NCBI GenBank assembly: GCA_034687125.1 | Contig: JAQGBZ010000055.1 | Coordinates: forward strand, 62,001-126,000 | Direction: 5' to 3' | Length of the DNA: 64,000 bases | From: Neelides folsomi | Taxonomy: Eukaryota > Arthropoda > Collembola > Neelipleona > Neelidae | Shown: positions 29,011-43,800 of the stretch, piece after piece | Position numbering within the stretch: the stretch's first letter is position 1 | How the letters are laid out: every line of letters begins with the position of its first letter | Notes under the pieces: model-generated | What the model was told of the DNA's origin: nothing | Seen by the model: the letters and a program-made list of their open reading frames with translations, nothing else | Database searches by the model: none | Translations under genes and position numbers: made by a program

Positions 29011-29024
29011 ATACAATTACCGTT

Positions 29025-29030
29025 AATAAA
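29025..29030 (+). promoter_or_regulatory. Polyadenylation signal of the actin-like gene
   Basis: AATAAA 15 bp after the stop codon, giving a very short 3' UTR. ACSF3 begins about 285 bp further on. Confidence 0.55.
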
Positions 29031-29313
29031 TACGATTTTAAATATGATATAACGCAACGTTTAAAGCTCAATTAATTGATATGAAATTCATTTCATTGAG
29101 ATTTAAACTAAGCGAAGAGAAGGATCATTTTTTGAATTCTTTATCTCAACAAAGATTAAATACTTTTATAGACACTCGAACTCACTCTAACTACTCTTAA
29201 CTCTTTTCATGATTCTCATTAGCATACCAAATTCAAAGAGCGATAGAGTTTAATATAAGTTTACATTAAAACTAATTCATTTTAATTCGTCTAACATTTA
29301 ACAAAATATAAAA

Positions 29314-31557
29314 ATGAAAATCCTCAGCACATTCAAAAGCAAAGCACAGGAGATACTGAAAATCTCTTTCCGAAATAATAGCAATTCAAATGTGAGAGTT
29401 CCCCTTTTTTCCTCTGTTTGTGACAAAATATTTCATGATAAAATTGCCTTCACGGACCATCAAGGTCAAAACTTCACATATAAAGTTTTAGGGTCAAGGG
29501 CGTTAAGCCTCAGTGAAGAATTAAAGAAAATTGATAATAATAATCATGGAAGGGTTGCCTATCTTTGCCCGCATGACTTTTCTCATCCGGTTGCTCTCTG
29601 GGGATCTTGGATGGCCAACATGACAGGTCTACATTATAAAATTAAATTAATTAAATTACTATATTTTATTCAATAAATAAAAATCTAAATCTATCATGTT
29701 GTTTTTAGGAGTTCCGCTGTCTTCAAAACATCCAGAGAACTTATTGGAATATTATGTGAAAACAGCAGATGCAAAGGTCATCGTCACAACAAAAAACTAC
29801 GCGGATCGGCTGCTTAACATTTCAAAGAACACCAATACGGAATTGTTAGTAATCGACTTTGAATCGTTAAAAAGTGATCTGGTGGTGGAGGAAGTTCAAG
29901 ATTTTAATGCCGAAAATGCTCTGATTCTTTATACAAGTGGAACTACCGGGAATCCAAAAGGTTTTTAATTAATTTTTTATACAATGTAGTTATATGTTAT
30001 TACTAATAAGAAGATAAAACGTCAATTTAAGAAACTAATGATTAACATTTATTATAATATAAACAGGTGTTCTATTAACTCACAAAAACTTGGAAGATCA
30101 AGTGACGAATATTTGTCAAGCATGGGATATTTCTTCCAATGACACGATGCTCCACGTTCTTCCACTTCATCATACACACGGCCTCATTCACGCTTTAATC
30201 TCACCATTGGCCACAAATGCAAGGTAATTCAATTTAAAAATTGACTAAATATATCATTTAATTTACTAATTGCGAAATTAATATGTTAGTATTAATTACA
30301 TATAAGATTTAATACTCTTGAATTAAAGGTGTCATATGCTCGAAAAATTCGATGCAGCCAGAGCTTGGAAAGAGATTTTGTCTAGCGAGGAATTGCGCCC
30401 AAGTGTACTCATGGGAGTTCCTACAGTTTATTCGAAACTCATTGAGGAATTCGACAAGAGCTTTTCCAATTCTCGGAGCAAGACTGAATTCGTTCGTGCT
30501 TCGTGTCAACAAAATATGCGGGTTTTTATCAGCGGCTCTGCCAGTCTTCCTGTACCTGATTTCGAGAAATTCCAAGCCATTACTGGCCACTCGATAGTGG
30601 AACGGATGGGAATGACTGAAATTGGCATGGCTTTGACAAATCCATTACATGGGACAAGAAGGCCTGGTAAAAAATCAAATCTGATACAATTTAATAATTT
30701 ATTGTACTCTATTTTTAAATAACAGTTAGATAAATTGTTCGATCCTGATTTTAAAATTAGGTTTCGTGGGAAAGCCTTTTCAATCTGTACAAATCCAAGT
30801 TGTGGACATGATTTCACGAACCAATTACAAAGTTTTGGCTAAATCTAATTGGAAGAAAACAGAAATTTTAGAAGGTGATAAAAATGGGAAAGTGAGCGGA
30901 GACATGTTAGTCAAAGGGCCATCAGTTTTCAAAGAGTATTGGAAGAATTCGGAAGTAACAAAGAAAGAATTTACTGACGACGGGTGGTTCATCACAGGTT
31001 GAATAAAAATTTTAAATGCATATTTTCTATATAATTAAATCGATATCATGATAAAATCATGGTAAAATTTATTAAATTGATTGGAATTTTTACATAGGTG
31101 ATCAAGTTGAAATTGACAATGGAGATTTTCGAATCCTCGGAAGGAAATCCGTTGACATTATTAAATCAGGAGGTTATAAGTTGAGTGCTTTGGAAATTGA
31201 AACCCAACTGCTTGGGTTGAAAGAAGTGAAAGAAATTGCCGTCCTTGGGTTGCCTGATCCCACATGGGGACAAAAGGTATGAATTTACCTAAATCTAAAT
31301 CTTAATTAATTTTTATCTTTAATTAAAATGAATAAAATTAATTACTATTTAATAATTTCGATAACTTGTCATTTTAATAGGTTGCAGCTTTAATTGTCTG
31401 GAATGGGCCAGAAGTTGGATTAAAAGAATTTAAAGAAATTGCCAAATCCCGACTCCCAGCTTATGCATGTCCAACTGTGATTAAATCTATTCAAGAAATG
31501 CCTCGGAATCATTTGGGAAAAGTTAATAAAAAAGAACTCGTCAAGCTCTTCAACTAA
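29314..31557 (+). CDS. ACSF3: Malonyl-CoA synthetase, mitochondrial (acyl-CoA synthetase family member 3)
   Basis: Seven exons: 29314-29626, 29709-29960, 30067-30223, 30329-30666, 30761-30997, 31098-31276, 31381-31557. They give 550 residues, close to the animal enzyme. It is an ANL-superfamily ligase that adenylates malonate (and methylmalonate) and transfers it to CoA in mitochondria, supplying malonyl-CoA for mitochondrial fatty-acid synthesis. Core motifs are present in order: A3 LILYTSGTTGNPKGVLLTH, A4 HVLPLHHTHGLIHAL, A5 GHSIVERMGMTEIGMALTNP, A7 DGWFITGDQ, A8 GRKSVDIIKSGGYKLSALEIE, and A10 PRNHLGKVNKKEL with the catalytic Lys. MTEIGMAL and KSGGYKLSALE are ACSF3-like. The N terminus (MKILSTFKSKAQEILKISFR) is a basic amphipathic helix suited to mitochondrial import. 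It converges on BCD1, with 228 bp between the stop codons. Confidence 0.95.
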
Positions 31558-31785
31558 TTACCCAAATGAAGATTTTTAAAGAAAACTTGAGATTCAATTT
31601 CAAATTTTTATTTCAAATATGAATTCTTTAGTTTTTAATCAACTTTTAAGAAAAAGTTAGTATCAATATTATATTAAATCTTATATCGTTATGCTATAAG
31701 GTATATTTATTTAATTATTATTTTAAAAATAGATGAATTTATTTATTTAAGTGTTGACTATATGAAAAAAATATTATTTAACTAT

Positions 31786-33226
31786 TTAATAAAGTTCAAA
31801 AATGTTTGATTTATAATCTGATTTTAACACATCTTCGTATTTTGGGAGAAGTGATGGATCTTCGTCCATTTCTTCTTCACTTTCGCTGTCAATTTCTTCT
31901 GCCGCTTCCTCCGAAGAACTTTCAGATTCATTGTCAGTCGAGGTCTCCATTAATTGTTCTTTCCCACACAAAAGATTTTTCATTCCGCTCAATTCTTTGA
32001 AATGATCTTCGCCAATAGAGTTGTAAAAATTTCGTATGACAATGTAAAGTTGAGGAAATTCAATGATTGTTTTCCCATTAAGGTTTTCTTTTAAAGACGT
32101 CTTTAAATCGAGTTTATAAAATCTGTTAAATAATTTTTAAAGATTATTATATTAAATTCAAGTTAATTAAATACTTATGTACACACAGACTTTAGCAATT
32201 TTGATATAATTGATTTTAATAGCTTACAATTTCGTTGAATTTTTTCGTTTCTCAACTTTCATAAGAACATCTAAAGATTCAATCCCAGCTTGGCTGTAAG
32301 GAAGCAAAGCATCTTTTATTTCTTGGGATTCATTATCTATGCAGCTTTTTATGAGCTCTTTTAAAGGCAAATTCTCGTCAAATCTGGAAAATGGGAATTG
32401 TTAAAATTATATTTTTTAAATCTAACTAAGCATAAAATGAATTCCATTAATATGATACATTGTTAAGATTGAACTATAAATGTATTGACAATTACCTAGC
32501 TTCGGAGTATTTGAAAAGGTTTGCATTTAAAAATACTAAATCAACTCTCCAATGCAATATCCTTTCTTTCCAATCAAAATAAGTCGTGTTTTCCTGATGT
32601 CTTTGGAAATTTTGTGGAAGGAATAAAATTTTTGAACCTCGTTGATAAACTGCAGTTTTTAATCGGTTTAGATGCTGTTAAAGGTAAGCAAATTATTTTA
32701 CAACCATACAAATTATGCAAATTAAGAATCTAACAATAAGTTATTTTAAATGATGTTACTAAAGTATTACGATTGGAGTTTCTTCATATTTTGAGAATCT
32801 CTTTGTTTTGTCATTTACACAGGAATTTACGCAACGGTCGATGGATTCGAGGAGTTCAAAGTCTAACAAATAAAGGAAAGGTTTAAAACAATTATTTATG
32901 ACTTCGTTACATTAATCATTGGTTAAAATTATGAATCTAACCTTTTGTGAAAATTTGATCAGTAATTTTGTTCATCGGAACATATCTCGTTTTCACGAGG
33001 CCATCACACTCTTCGATTTTCTTGTGCTCTTTCACACATTTTAAACTGCAAGTTTTCACTTGACAGGCTGGGCAAGTGTATTTAGACAAGTCATTTTTGC
33101 AAACTTGGCATTTGATTCCCCTAAAAATCAAAAACATCATAATGAAATAGCAATTCTAAAAAGAAAGATATACTGTAGGAATCATATAGATTTTGAACAT
33201 TACCTTAGGCTTGCTTGAGAGCTCAT
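31786..33226 (-). CDS. ZNHIT6: Box C/D snoRNA assembly protein BCD1 (HIT zinc finger)
   Basis: Six exons in transcription order: 33226-33204, 33120-32942, 32862-32771, 32674-32496, 32383-32228, 32122-31786. They give 321 residues. BCD1 is an essential nuclear factor for assembling box C/D snoRNPs, working with the R2TP/RuvBL machinery. The N-terminal zf-HIT domain is complete: CQVCKNDLSKYTCPACQVKT followed by CSLKCVKEHKKIEEC, giving the spaced Cys/His ligands near residues 12-45. Downstream the BCD1 C-terminal domain is recognisable: GSKILFLPQNFQRHQENTTY, FDWKERILHWRVDLVF, FDENLPLKELI, and YKLDLKTSLKENLNGKTIIE before FPQLYIVI. The tail is acidic and Ser/Glu-rich (ESESSSEEAAEEIDSESEEE), as in many nucleolar proteins. 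The first exon is only 23 nt, so the start rests on ATG 33226 and a good GTAATG donor. Confidence 0.92.
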
Positions 33227-33727
33227 CTTAATAAAGGTTTGAAAAAATTTAAAGTCAATAAATAGATTGAAAATTAATGGGTATTCTTAATTTCTATTAT
33301 AATATTTTAGAGAAAATATCTCTTATTATTTACTGGAGGAAATGAATGAATAAAATAAAAGCTTGAAGAATTGCAATTTACTTGCACTTGCATGTGCTTC
33401 CTTCTCAAAAAACGCAATATCTAGCAACTTTTCAAGCAGTTGGGGTTCTGTTAAACTTATGTATAAGCACATGAGTAGATCGAAAGTGTTAAATATGCCA
33501 TTCCTATATATAATAAATATTTATATTTACTTATTATAATAGGAAGTTTAATTGGAATTGAGATGATATTTTAAATCAATGTTAGAGCATCGCTTTTCCT
33601 ATTTTTGATGCATGGAATGCAATGCATAATAAAAATGGATAAACAACTATAAACAAATAGAATTAATTTTAATAGAAATTGAGGTAATTAAATGTATATT
33701 AATTCCATTCAGTCAATGTGTAAATTA

Positions 33728-35522
33728 TTATCTTAACATAACTTTTAATTTTGACGTGACAGCATCTCCAATTCTTCGATGAATCATTTCAGCTTCTCTT
33801 TTCGTCAAAGTTTTAGTCATAGAGCGATAAGTGATTCGATAGCAGTGACTCCATTTTTTGGTTTTCAAGTGATGAAATTCATCAACGAGAGTAACCTTTT
33901 AAATAATTTTAATTTCAAAAATTAGATAGGTATAAAACTTTTAAAATATTGTACACACTATAAATGATCAAACGTTATCGAATGACTTTACCTGTTCAAT
34001 AGTATTTCCTCCAATTGTACGAACGATCTCATAAAAATCATTACTAGAAAATGAACCGTCGTCAGGAAGGAAGAAACTTATGTCGTTTATGAGCTGGGGA
34101 TATTCACTAATTTCCTATTTTTCAATCATTAAGGAATATGTTTAAGTTCATTTCAGAATTTCAGATATGACGCATAAAAACCATTAAGCGAAGCTTTATA
34201 GGTACAATAATTAACTATTTTTATATTTATTTACTTTAAAAACCATCTTCTTATAAGGATCATCGTGCTTGAACTGATATATAAATCCAGAGTCATTGGT
34301 CCATAATAACCTTATATCTGGAATTTCGTAAACTTTCATTGCAAGCCTGTCAAGTCCTAATCCGAAAGCCCAGCCAATTTTATCTCCAGCTCCAGCTATT
34401 AAATCAAAAATTATCGTTATACAAATCTATTAAAGTATCTCACCTACCATAATTTTTATCAAAAAAAGCCTAAATGTATTTTACCATTTTTTAAGATTTG
34501 CTGTTCTATGATTCCACACCCAAGAAGTTCCATCCATTCCCCATTAAATAAAACTTCGAGTTCCCAAGAAGGATGAGTGAAGGGAAAAGTCGTTTCAACC
34601 CATCTGATTTCCGCATCTGTTCCAAGTACATAAAAAAATTAAAATTTTACGAACATTAAATTACAAGCTATTCAAAAATGAAAATAAATCAATGTATCTT
34701 ATTTAGCAGTAAATACAGTTATAGAAAAAACCGACCTTCTCCGAATAGATTTCGCGTCAAGTTGGCCAAACAATTCTTGAGTGCTTTTTCCATCAGAATA
34801 ACTCCATCCATCGTGTGAGACTCTTGCTTATGACTATTCCGAACTCCTGACTCAAACAATGGCAATTCCTTTCCCAAGTTTTCATCATCCCTAAACACGT
34901 CGACGGTGGAGGATAATCGGACGGCTTCAAGCTGATGGAAAACAGGGAAATGGTTCTTGTCAATTGTATCCCTCCGATATACATCTCCAACTACGAGAAA
35001 ATTATCTAATCCCATCCGGATGAGTTCGACTTGATGGGCGCTGGTATGGGCTCGCAAAAGCGTATTCTCATTCAAGTAATAACAATCTGTTTTCTTCCTA
35101 CTTGGATGGTCCTTAGGGACAAGGAGCGAATCGTAATTTTGATCAACTGACACAACCGGACTCAAATCGTCAAAGACGGAAAACAAAGGGCTTCTGGTCC
35201 GACTAGGAAATGACTTGTACATAAAATCCACAATCCGTCTCTTGACCAGAGACAAAGGATTCCCAGGGGTTTTGTGGAGATTTCTTCCTAACTTATTTAA
35301 AATATTTCTCGTCACGTTTGTGTAAGAATCTATTGCATATCTTGCCCTATCGATAATAATGTGATCTTTCTCGATTGTGAATCTCGAACCCTTTTTCAAA
35401 TCCTTTTGGAGTTGCTCAAATTGATGTTTTTGATCGAACATTTCATTGGCATTGTGAGAACACCAACGAATTGATTTGTTGATTGAATTCAGGATCAACA
35501 TCCTTCTGCATCTTAACGCCAT
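33728..35522 (-). CDS. FARS2: Phenylalanyl-tRNA synthetase, mitochondrial
   Basis: Five exons in transcription order: 35522-34736, 34616-34485, 34395-34235, 34114-33992, 33895-33728. They give 456 residues, the size of monomeric mitochondrial PheRS. It charges mitochondrial tRNA-Phe. The class II core is clear: [14 protein letters not shown] (motif 2 region), [20 protein letters not shown] ending in FHQLEAV, then [20 protein letters not shown] and the motif 3 stretch [13 protein letters not shown]. The C-terminal ferredoxin-like anticodon-binding domain, fused only in the mitochondrial form, follows ([51 protein letters not shown]). The N terminus [20 protein letters not shown] is an Arg-rich import signal. 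It lies head to head with TENT4, which suggests a shared promoter region. Confidence 0.96.
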
Positions 35523-36627
35523 GTCGGAACGTCAGCTTTGATGAGATTTCACACCGGATCTTAAATCATATATACATATTTATTATTTATTGATCATAAT
35601 TTTATATTTTCTAATACTTTATGAGTGATTTAAAGTCGTTCATATTTTTTACAATGTATGCATACACATACCAAACTAGTATGAATTTAAATATCTACCT
35701 GTGAAGCTGATGAATCTGGTGAAAAACGTGTTTATAAAGAAGGTGAATTTCTTTATTATAACTCCATGATTTGATCTTTCACCTTAGGAATAAAATGGAA
35801 AAAACAATGTCAAAGTTGACGAAGAGGATTCCTCTCTCACCTTTGAATTTCACTTCCAAAATTTCAACCTCAACTAATTGGATTTAATTATGTGAAGAGG
35901 TGGAAGGGTAAGTGGAGGCGAAATTGGCGCTTTCTGAACCGAGTGGAGCGCCAGAAAGTAGCTGGGGCTTCCTGGCACACTCTTCCTTACTCCTCCTCCC
36001 GCTCACACCGAAATTCCGGCTTTAACAACTCATTCCTGAATTTTAATAATAAAACCCGCCGACATCAGGGTGACGCCCGTCTCGGTTCCTCAAACTTTCA
36101 CAACATTAAGAATTAAAGACTCAGCAAGTGGATCCGGACTTTGATTCCAAGTAAGATTTACTCCAAGAGCACATGGCCATTGAAACCACATGGTTTTCCT
36201 AAACATTGCCAATATTTGCATTTTGATTCCTTTACTTCTTCATAATTCCATTGTTCTTTTTTCTTGGACGACCTACGACCTTCAGATTTTTGCGATTGCG
36301 AAAAGATTCGATTCAATCAATAAGAACCTTTTTTGAATAATTTATAACTTTTTAACATATAGCTCAAGCTCATTTAGTGTACGCATTACACATTGTTTTT
36401 ATGGGTAGTTTGGCGCCGTTTCTGTCCAATAATTTGTGTTAAGATTTGGACTTGTCTTTACTTTGAAAAGACAACAAATACACAGGTGGTTGCGAGGTCG
36501 GGTCAATGAACTAAGAATTTGGAGTTTAATTATATTGTATTAATTATAAATATAAAGTTGTATTTTAATTGGTGAAATGATTGTGTTAAATGTTCAAAAT
36601 TGCTAATAAGTTTTGCATGATTTTTAG
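35523..36627. promoter_or_regulatory. Divergent promoter region of FARS2 and TENT4, with unresolved TENT4 5' exon
   Basis: The region separates the FARS2 start codon (35522, -) from the first confident TENT4 coding exon (36628, +). A GC-richer block at about 35.89-36.16 kb carries a 74-codon open frame with many Arg, Ser and Asn, but it opens with GTG and has no upstream ATG in frame. It ends before a plausible GTAAGA donor near 36149. I read it as a 5' UTR exon of TENT4. A 30-codon ATG frame (MEKTMSKLTKRIPLSPLNFT..) begins near 35792 and could be a uORF. Confidence 0.45.
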
Positions 36628-39648
<3,021 letters not shown>

Positions 39649-40837
39649 ATGACTTGATAAATCCGAAAAGATTTAATAAAACTAGAGATGAACGACAAGA
39701 ATCTCTTCCATTTGTATTTTCCAGTCAAAAGTCTCAGTCTCTTTGTCAATTTAAATATTTAGTTTTTACGCCGTGTGTCGCAATTTATCCAAATGATGAT
39801 AATATGTATGTATCTTTTCAAAGTCTTGATGTGTCGTACAAAAATTTCTTTGTAAATCCCTAAAAATTTCAAAATTGTCAAATACAAAATTTTAATTCAG
39901 AAATTTAATTTTTTGAATCAATGAAGAAATAAGGAATGGTTAATTTTTCTTAAAACCTCATCTGTTGATTTTTAATGTTAAGTGCTAATTATTAGTCTTA
40001 TATTTGTATAAGCTATACTCTATTTGAGTCATTTATTTATTAAGTAATTCTTATTTAAGTTATAATTTTATGTTTCATTTCATTTTGACTATTTTTACAA
40101 AATCACTTGATTGTATTCACTCGTTGCTAACTTTTATGTGATTGTGATTGAATCACTAATTAAGTTCTTTGATATTTAACGAGACTCAATTAACTGAAAA
40201 TAATTTTTTGCAAGGATAGTTTTCTGTTTATAACTTTTATCTTATGATTAGGGATTTTGAATTTGTAGAAAATAATGATTAATACTTTAAAAAATGAATA
40301 TCGTCAATGCTTGTTGATAATAAAGAATGTTTTTTTAACCTGTACAAACATCTCTTTTCTTATTTTTATCATTTATTCATTAATTCATCAAGGTTCATAT
40401 TTGATTTAATTTAATTACAATTAAAGTTGCCAGTTTTCAATTAAATTGATAGGAATCATTTAATTTTACCAAAACTAAAGTGAGTTTGAGATTTATTAAA
40501 TTCAAATAATTTGTTAAACTATGGGGGTTTAGGGGTAATTGCGCAGAGCGTGTTTTGTTGCTACTACGCCTGTTGTATCAGAAGCACATGACCTCAGTGT
40601 GGTTTGGCAATAACGGTGAATGCAAGTTGCCATCCTCACTCACTCACATCAGTTGAAGGAAGGTGAACTGAGTGGGATGGCGATTTCCTTCTCAATCTTC
40701 CACTCCGACGACTTAAATTAATTTAGGACAATTCGGAGACTTAAGAATTAAATTAAGGTTTGTTCGACGATTAGTGAAGTTGACCCGTTCAACGGGTGAA
40801 GTTGACCATTTCCAATCTCTCATTTCCAAACACCATC
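39649..40837. other. TENT4 3' flank and KATNB1 5' flank
   Basis: A polyadenylation signal AATAAA at 40319-40324 followed by a T-rich stretch suits the TENT4 3' end. A GC-richer patch from about 40.53 kb to the KATNB1 start should contain its promoter and 5' UTR. A 12-bp direct repeat gtgaagttgacc occurs at 40774 and 40796, flanking a near-palindrome cccgttcaacggg. Confidence 0.5.
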
Positions 40838-43800
40838 ATGAAGAGAGCCTGGAAATATCGTAAGTTGGAAATTGTTTTTAACTATTTTAAGTTATTTATT
40901 ATTCTAATTGTTATTCTATTTAATTAAATTTTAGTTAAAATTTGGATGGTTAAAAGGTTATAAATTACGAATATTAAATATTATTTTTGATAAGATTGGC
41001 CTTCTAGTTTTAAATGAGTTATTGTTCTAATTTATTATTCTATCTAATCTTAGTTAATACTTGGATTATTAATTGATCGTATAAATTATTAAAATATTTA
41101 ATAACGCTTCTGATCTTTGATGTGGTATGAGACACGTATAATAATTATAATTTAATTTTATAAGTTTTAAGTTTTATTTTATCTACAATTTCCTACTTTT
41201 ATTACATTCTGAGAAATTGGAAGATAATTTCGATTCCAGTAAGAAACGCCATCAATAAGTAAATATTAAATTATTATTGTTTCATAAATATTTAATTTGG
41301 ATCAAAAATAAAAATGATAATTTCAACCTAGTACATAATGGTATTATTATTTTCTCTCTTCTCATATTGATCCAATGCGTATTTGAATGATGATAAAGGG
41401 GACTTTATGTGGAATAATACGTAATATATTGAATAGGAAATAAAGAGAGGAATACACAAACATTTAGGAATTGAAATTGAGATAAAAATTATTCATCACA
41501 CTTATTGTATTTACACAATATGTGTATTTATTTGTGTAGGGTGAAATTGGGTCTTTGGGGTTTGACCAGTTTTGACGTTGTTTGAATATTTAAAAGCGGA
41601 TGAGCCCAAGTAGGATCCTCGTTGTTTCAGAATTCTCCTTTTATCTCTGCTATATTTATTTACCATGTTATTTACATGAGTGAGAAGTGAAAAGTTGATG
41701 GGAATGGATGGAATTGTAAAGTTGGGATTGTTTCTCTAATTGGGCGGAAATGGACGGGATTGGGTTTGGATGCATTAGATGTAATTGTAAATGTGGAGAT
41801 GTTCAGCCCAAATGTTATTGGCTTTTCACTTCCTTTTCCAACCTCTTGTGTTCCTCTACACACGTAGTAAAAAACCATACGTTCCAAATAATCCATTCGT
41901 CATGATGGTTCATTGAGTCATTTAGTTTGTATACATTATGATTATAGTTGATTAGCATACGAACGGTGATTCGAGTGTCCATTGACTTTGCTAAGAGATA
42001 AATTTGTCCATCATTGCTCAGACACCTCATGCCTTCTAAATTTTCAACCCAATATTACACATTCATTTTAATGGGAATTTCTACTCTTGTAGATAACATG
42101 ATTCATTATGACATTTTGCGTAGTTAATCCAGGAGGATTTAGAATTTTGTAAATGCAGCCTTTTACTTCTTTTGATTTTACATACTTTGTGTGAATACTT
42201 TGTATGAGTATTTTGTGTATAATTTGTATAAAATCCATTGTAAGATGTTGGATTACAATTAAAGCTTCTTGGAGGGAAGGAGGAAGGACCTTTAAGTGGA
42301 AAGGAAGTATTCTCATTTGTAGTGAATAAAACAGAAGATGATCAAAGAGATGTATCAAAAGTGATCTTGAGTGAGACAGCGAGAATGGAGGGAGAAAGAA
42401 ACGGAAAGGTGTCGTTTGGAGTCTTTGAGTTGAGGAAATGGAGGTTCTTAAAATGGAGAAGAAGGAAGAGAAGTTTCTGAGACTGCTGAATGAGTTCTCC
42501 CACATGAATCAGCTCTTTGAGACGCTTTTGCTCAAATTATGACCCCTTGGCTGTTGTTATTCCCAGGATATGCAACAATCTCGACTCATCTTTAAACACC
42601 AGTCATTTTACAGTTTACTTGAATTCTTATGAGTGTTTGTTTAAAACTTATTGACAGGTTGTTGAAATGGACCAATTGAAATGGTCCCATAATGAGCTAT
42701 TTAAGGTGCAAGTTAGTTATGCTCATTCATAGTTAACATAATTTTTAGACAATTTTCAACACTTGATGAGCCATTCTAGATTTTGAATACAAATCAGTCA
42801 GCAGACCAATAATGACCAATTAGTATTTATTAACAATTAACACAAATGAAATAAGATGAATAAATATTTTTATTATTATTTAAATAAGCAAAATTATGAT
42901 TTTTATTTATATCAGTATAATAATAATAAATAGTTTTATTTTTTGCTTTAAATCTTCGATATTACATCGATTCTGATTTTGTACAGTAAGATATTAAATT
43001 AATTAATTAAATTGACCTTCCACTTTAAGTAATTCTATTTCTAGAAATTAAAAGAATTTTGATTAAATCTTAACTAAAATCCCGCCAATAATTGAAATCA
43101 TAAATTGCAAATGAAGGAATGCCTTTATGTAATTTTGAGTCTCGATTTCTTTTACATCATTTTATTATCGTGTTGGTGGAGAAGAAACATTTTTGCATTA
43201 TGAGTGGAAATATTTAACATTTTGGCCTTGGTTTGATTGTTTTATTATTCAAACCATTGGGACTGACGATGAGCCGAGTTTGGACCTGTGTTAGGTAAAA
43301 GGCATTTTAGTCCCAACTTCGTGACTTACAAAAACAATCAAGCAATGTTGAGAATTTTCTCCGTATCCAACAATGGAATTAATGGAATAATAAATGTGAA
43401 TCTTTGGCTCCATAAGCCTCATAATCATAATCAATGCACGTATTCTCTTATATAACCAAAAACTAAATAGGAAAAGAAGGAGTTAAATTTAAAGATTGGG
43501 AAATATTTTAAAACGTCTCATTAATTTAATTGCCATTCCCTGACCTCCTCCTGGGTATTTTCCTATTTATTTTTTATGTTCGTATTCATGATGGGAAGGA
43601 GGAAGAGTTGTAAAAATGAGAGAATGAAGAATTCAATAAATTCCCTTCAAGCTTCTTTAAATCTACACGCTTTTTAATTTTACGAATGAATTCCTCTCCT
43701 CTTCAAAGTAAATAAATAAAATAAGAAACTTTCTCTGTTATGATTCCTAATTTGCTTAATCCCCCTTTACAAACAAAATGATGATATAATTTTGTATGTA

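Noticed and set aside
42068-42505. 145-codon ATG-started minus-strand frame in KATNB1 intron 1
   Set aside because: Ser/Phe/Leu/His-rich complement of a purine-rich strand. A small plus-strand frame (about 34 codons, [20 protein letters not shown]..) overlaps it; neither has support beyond being open.
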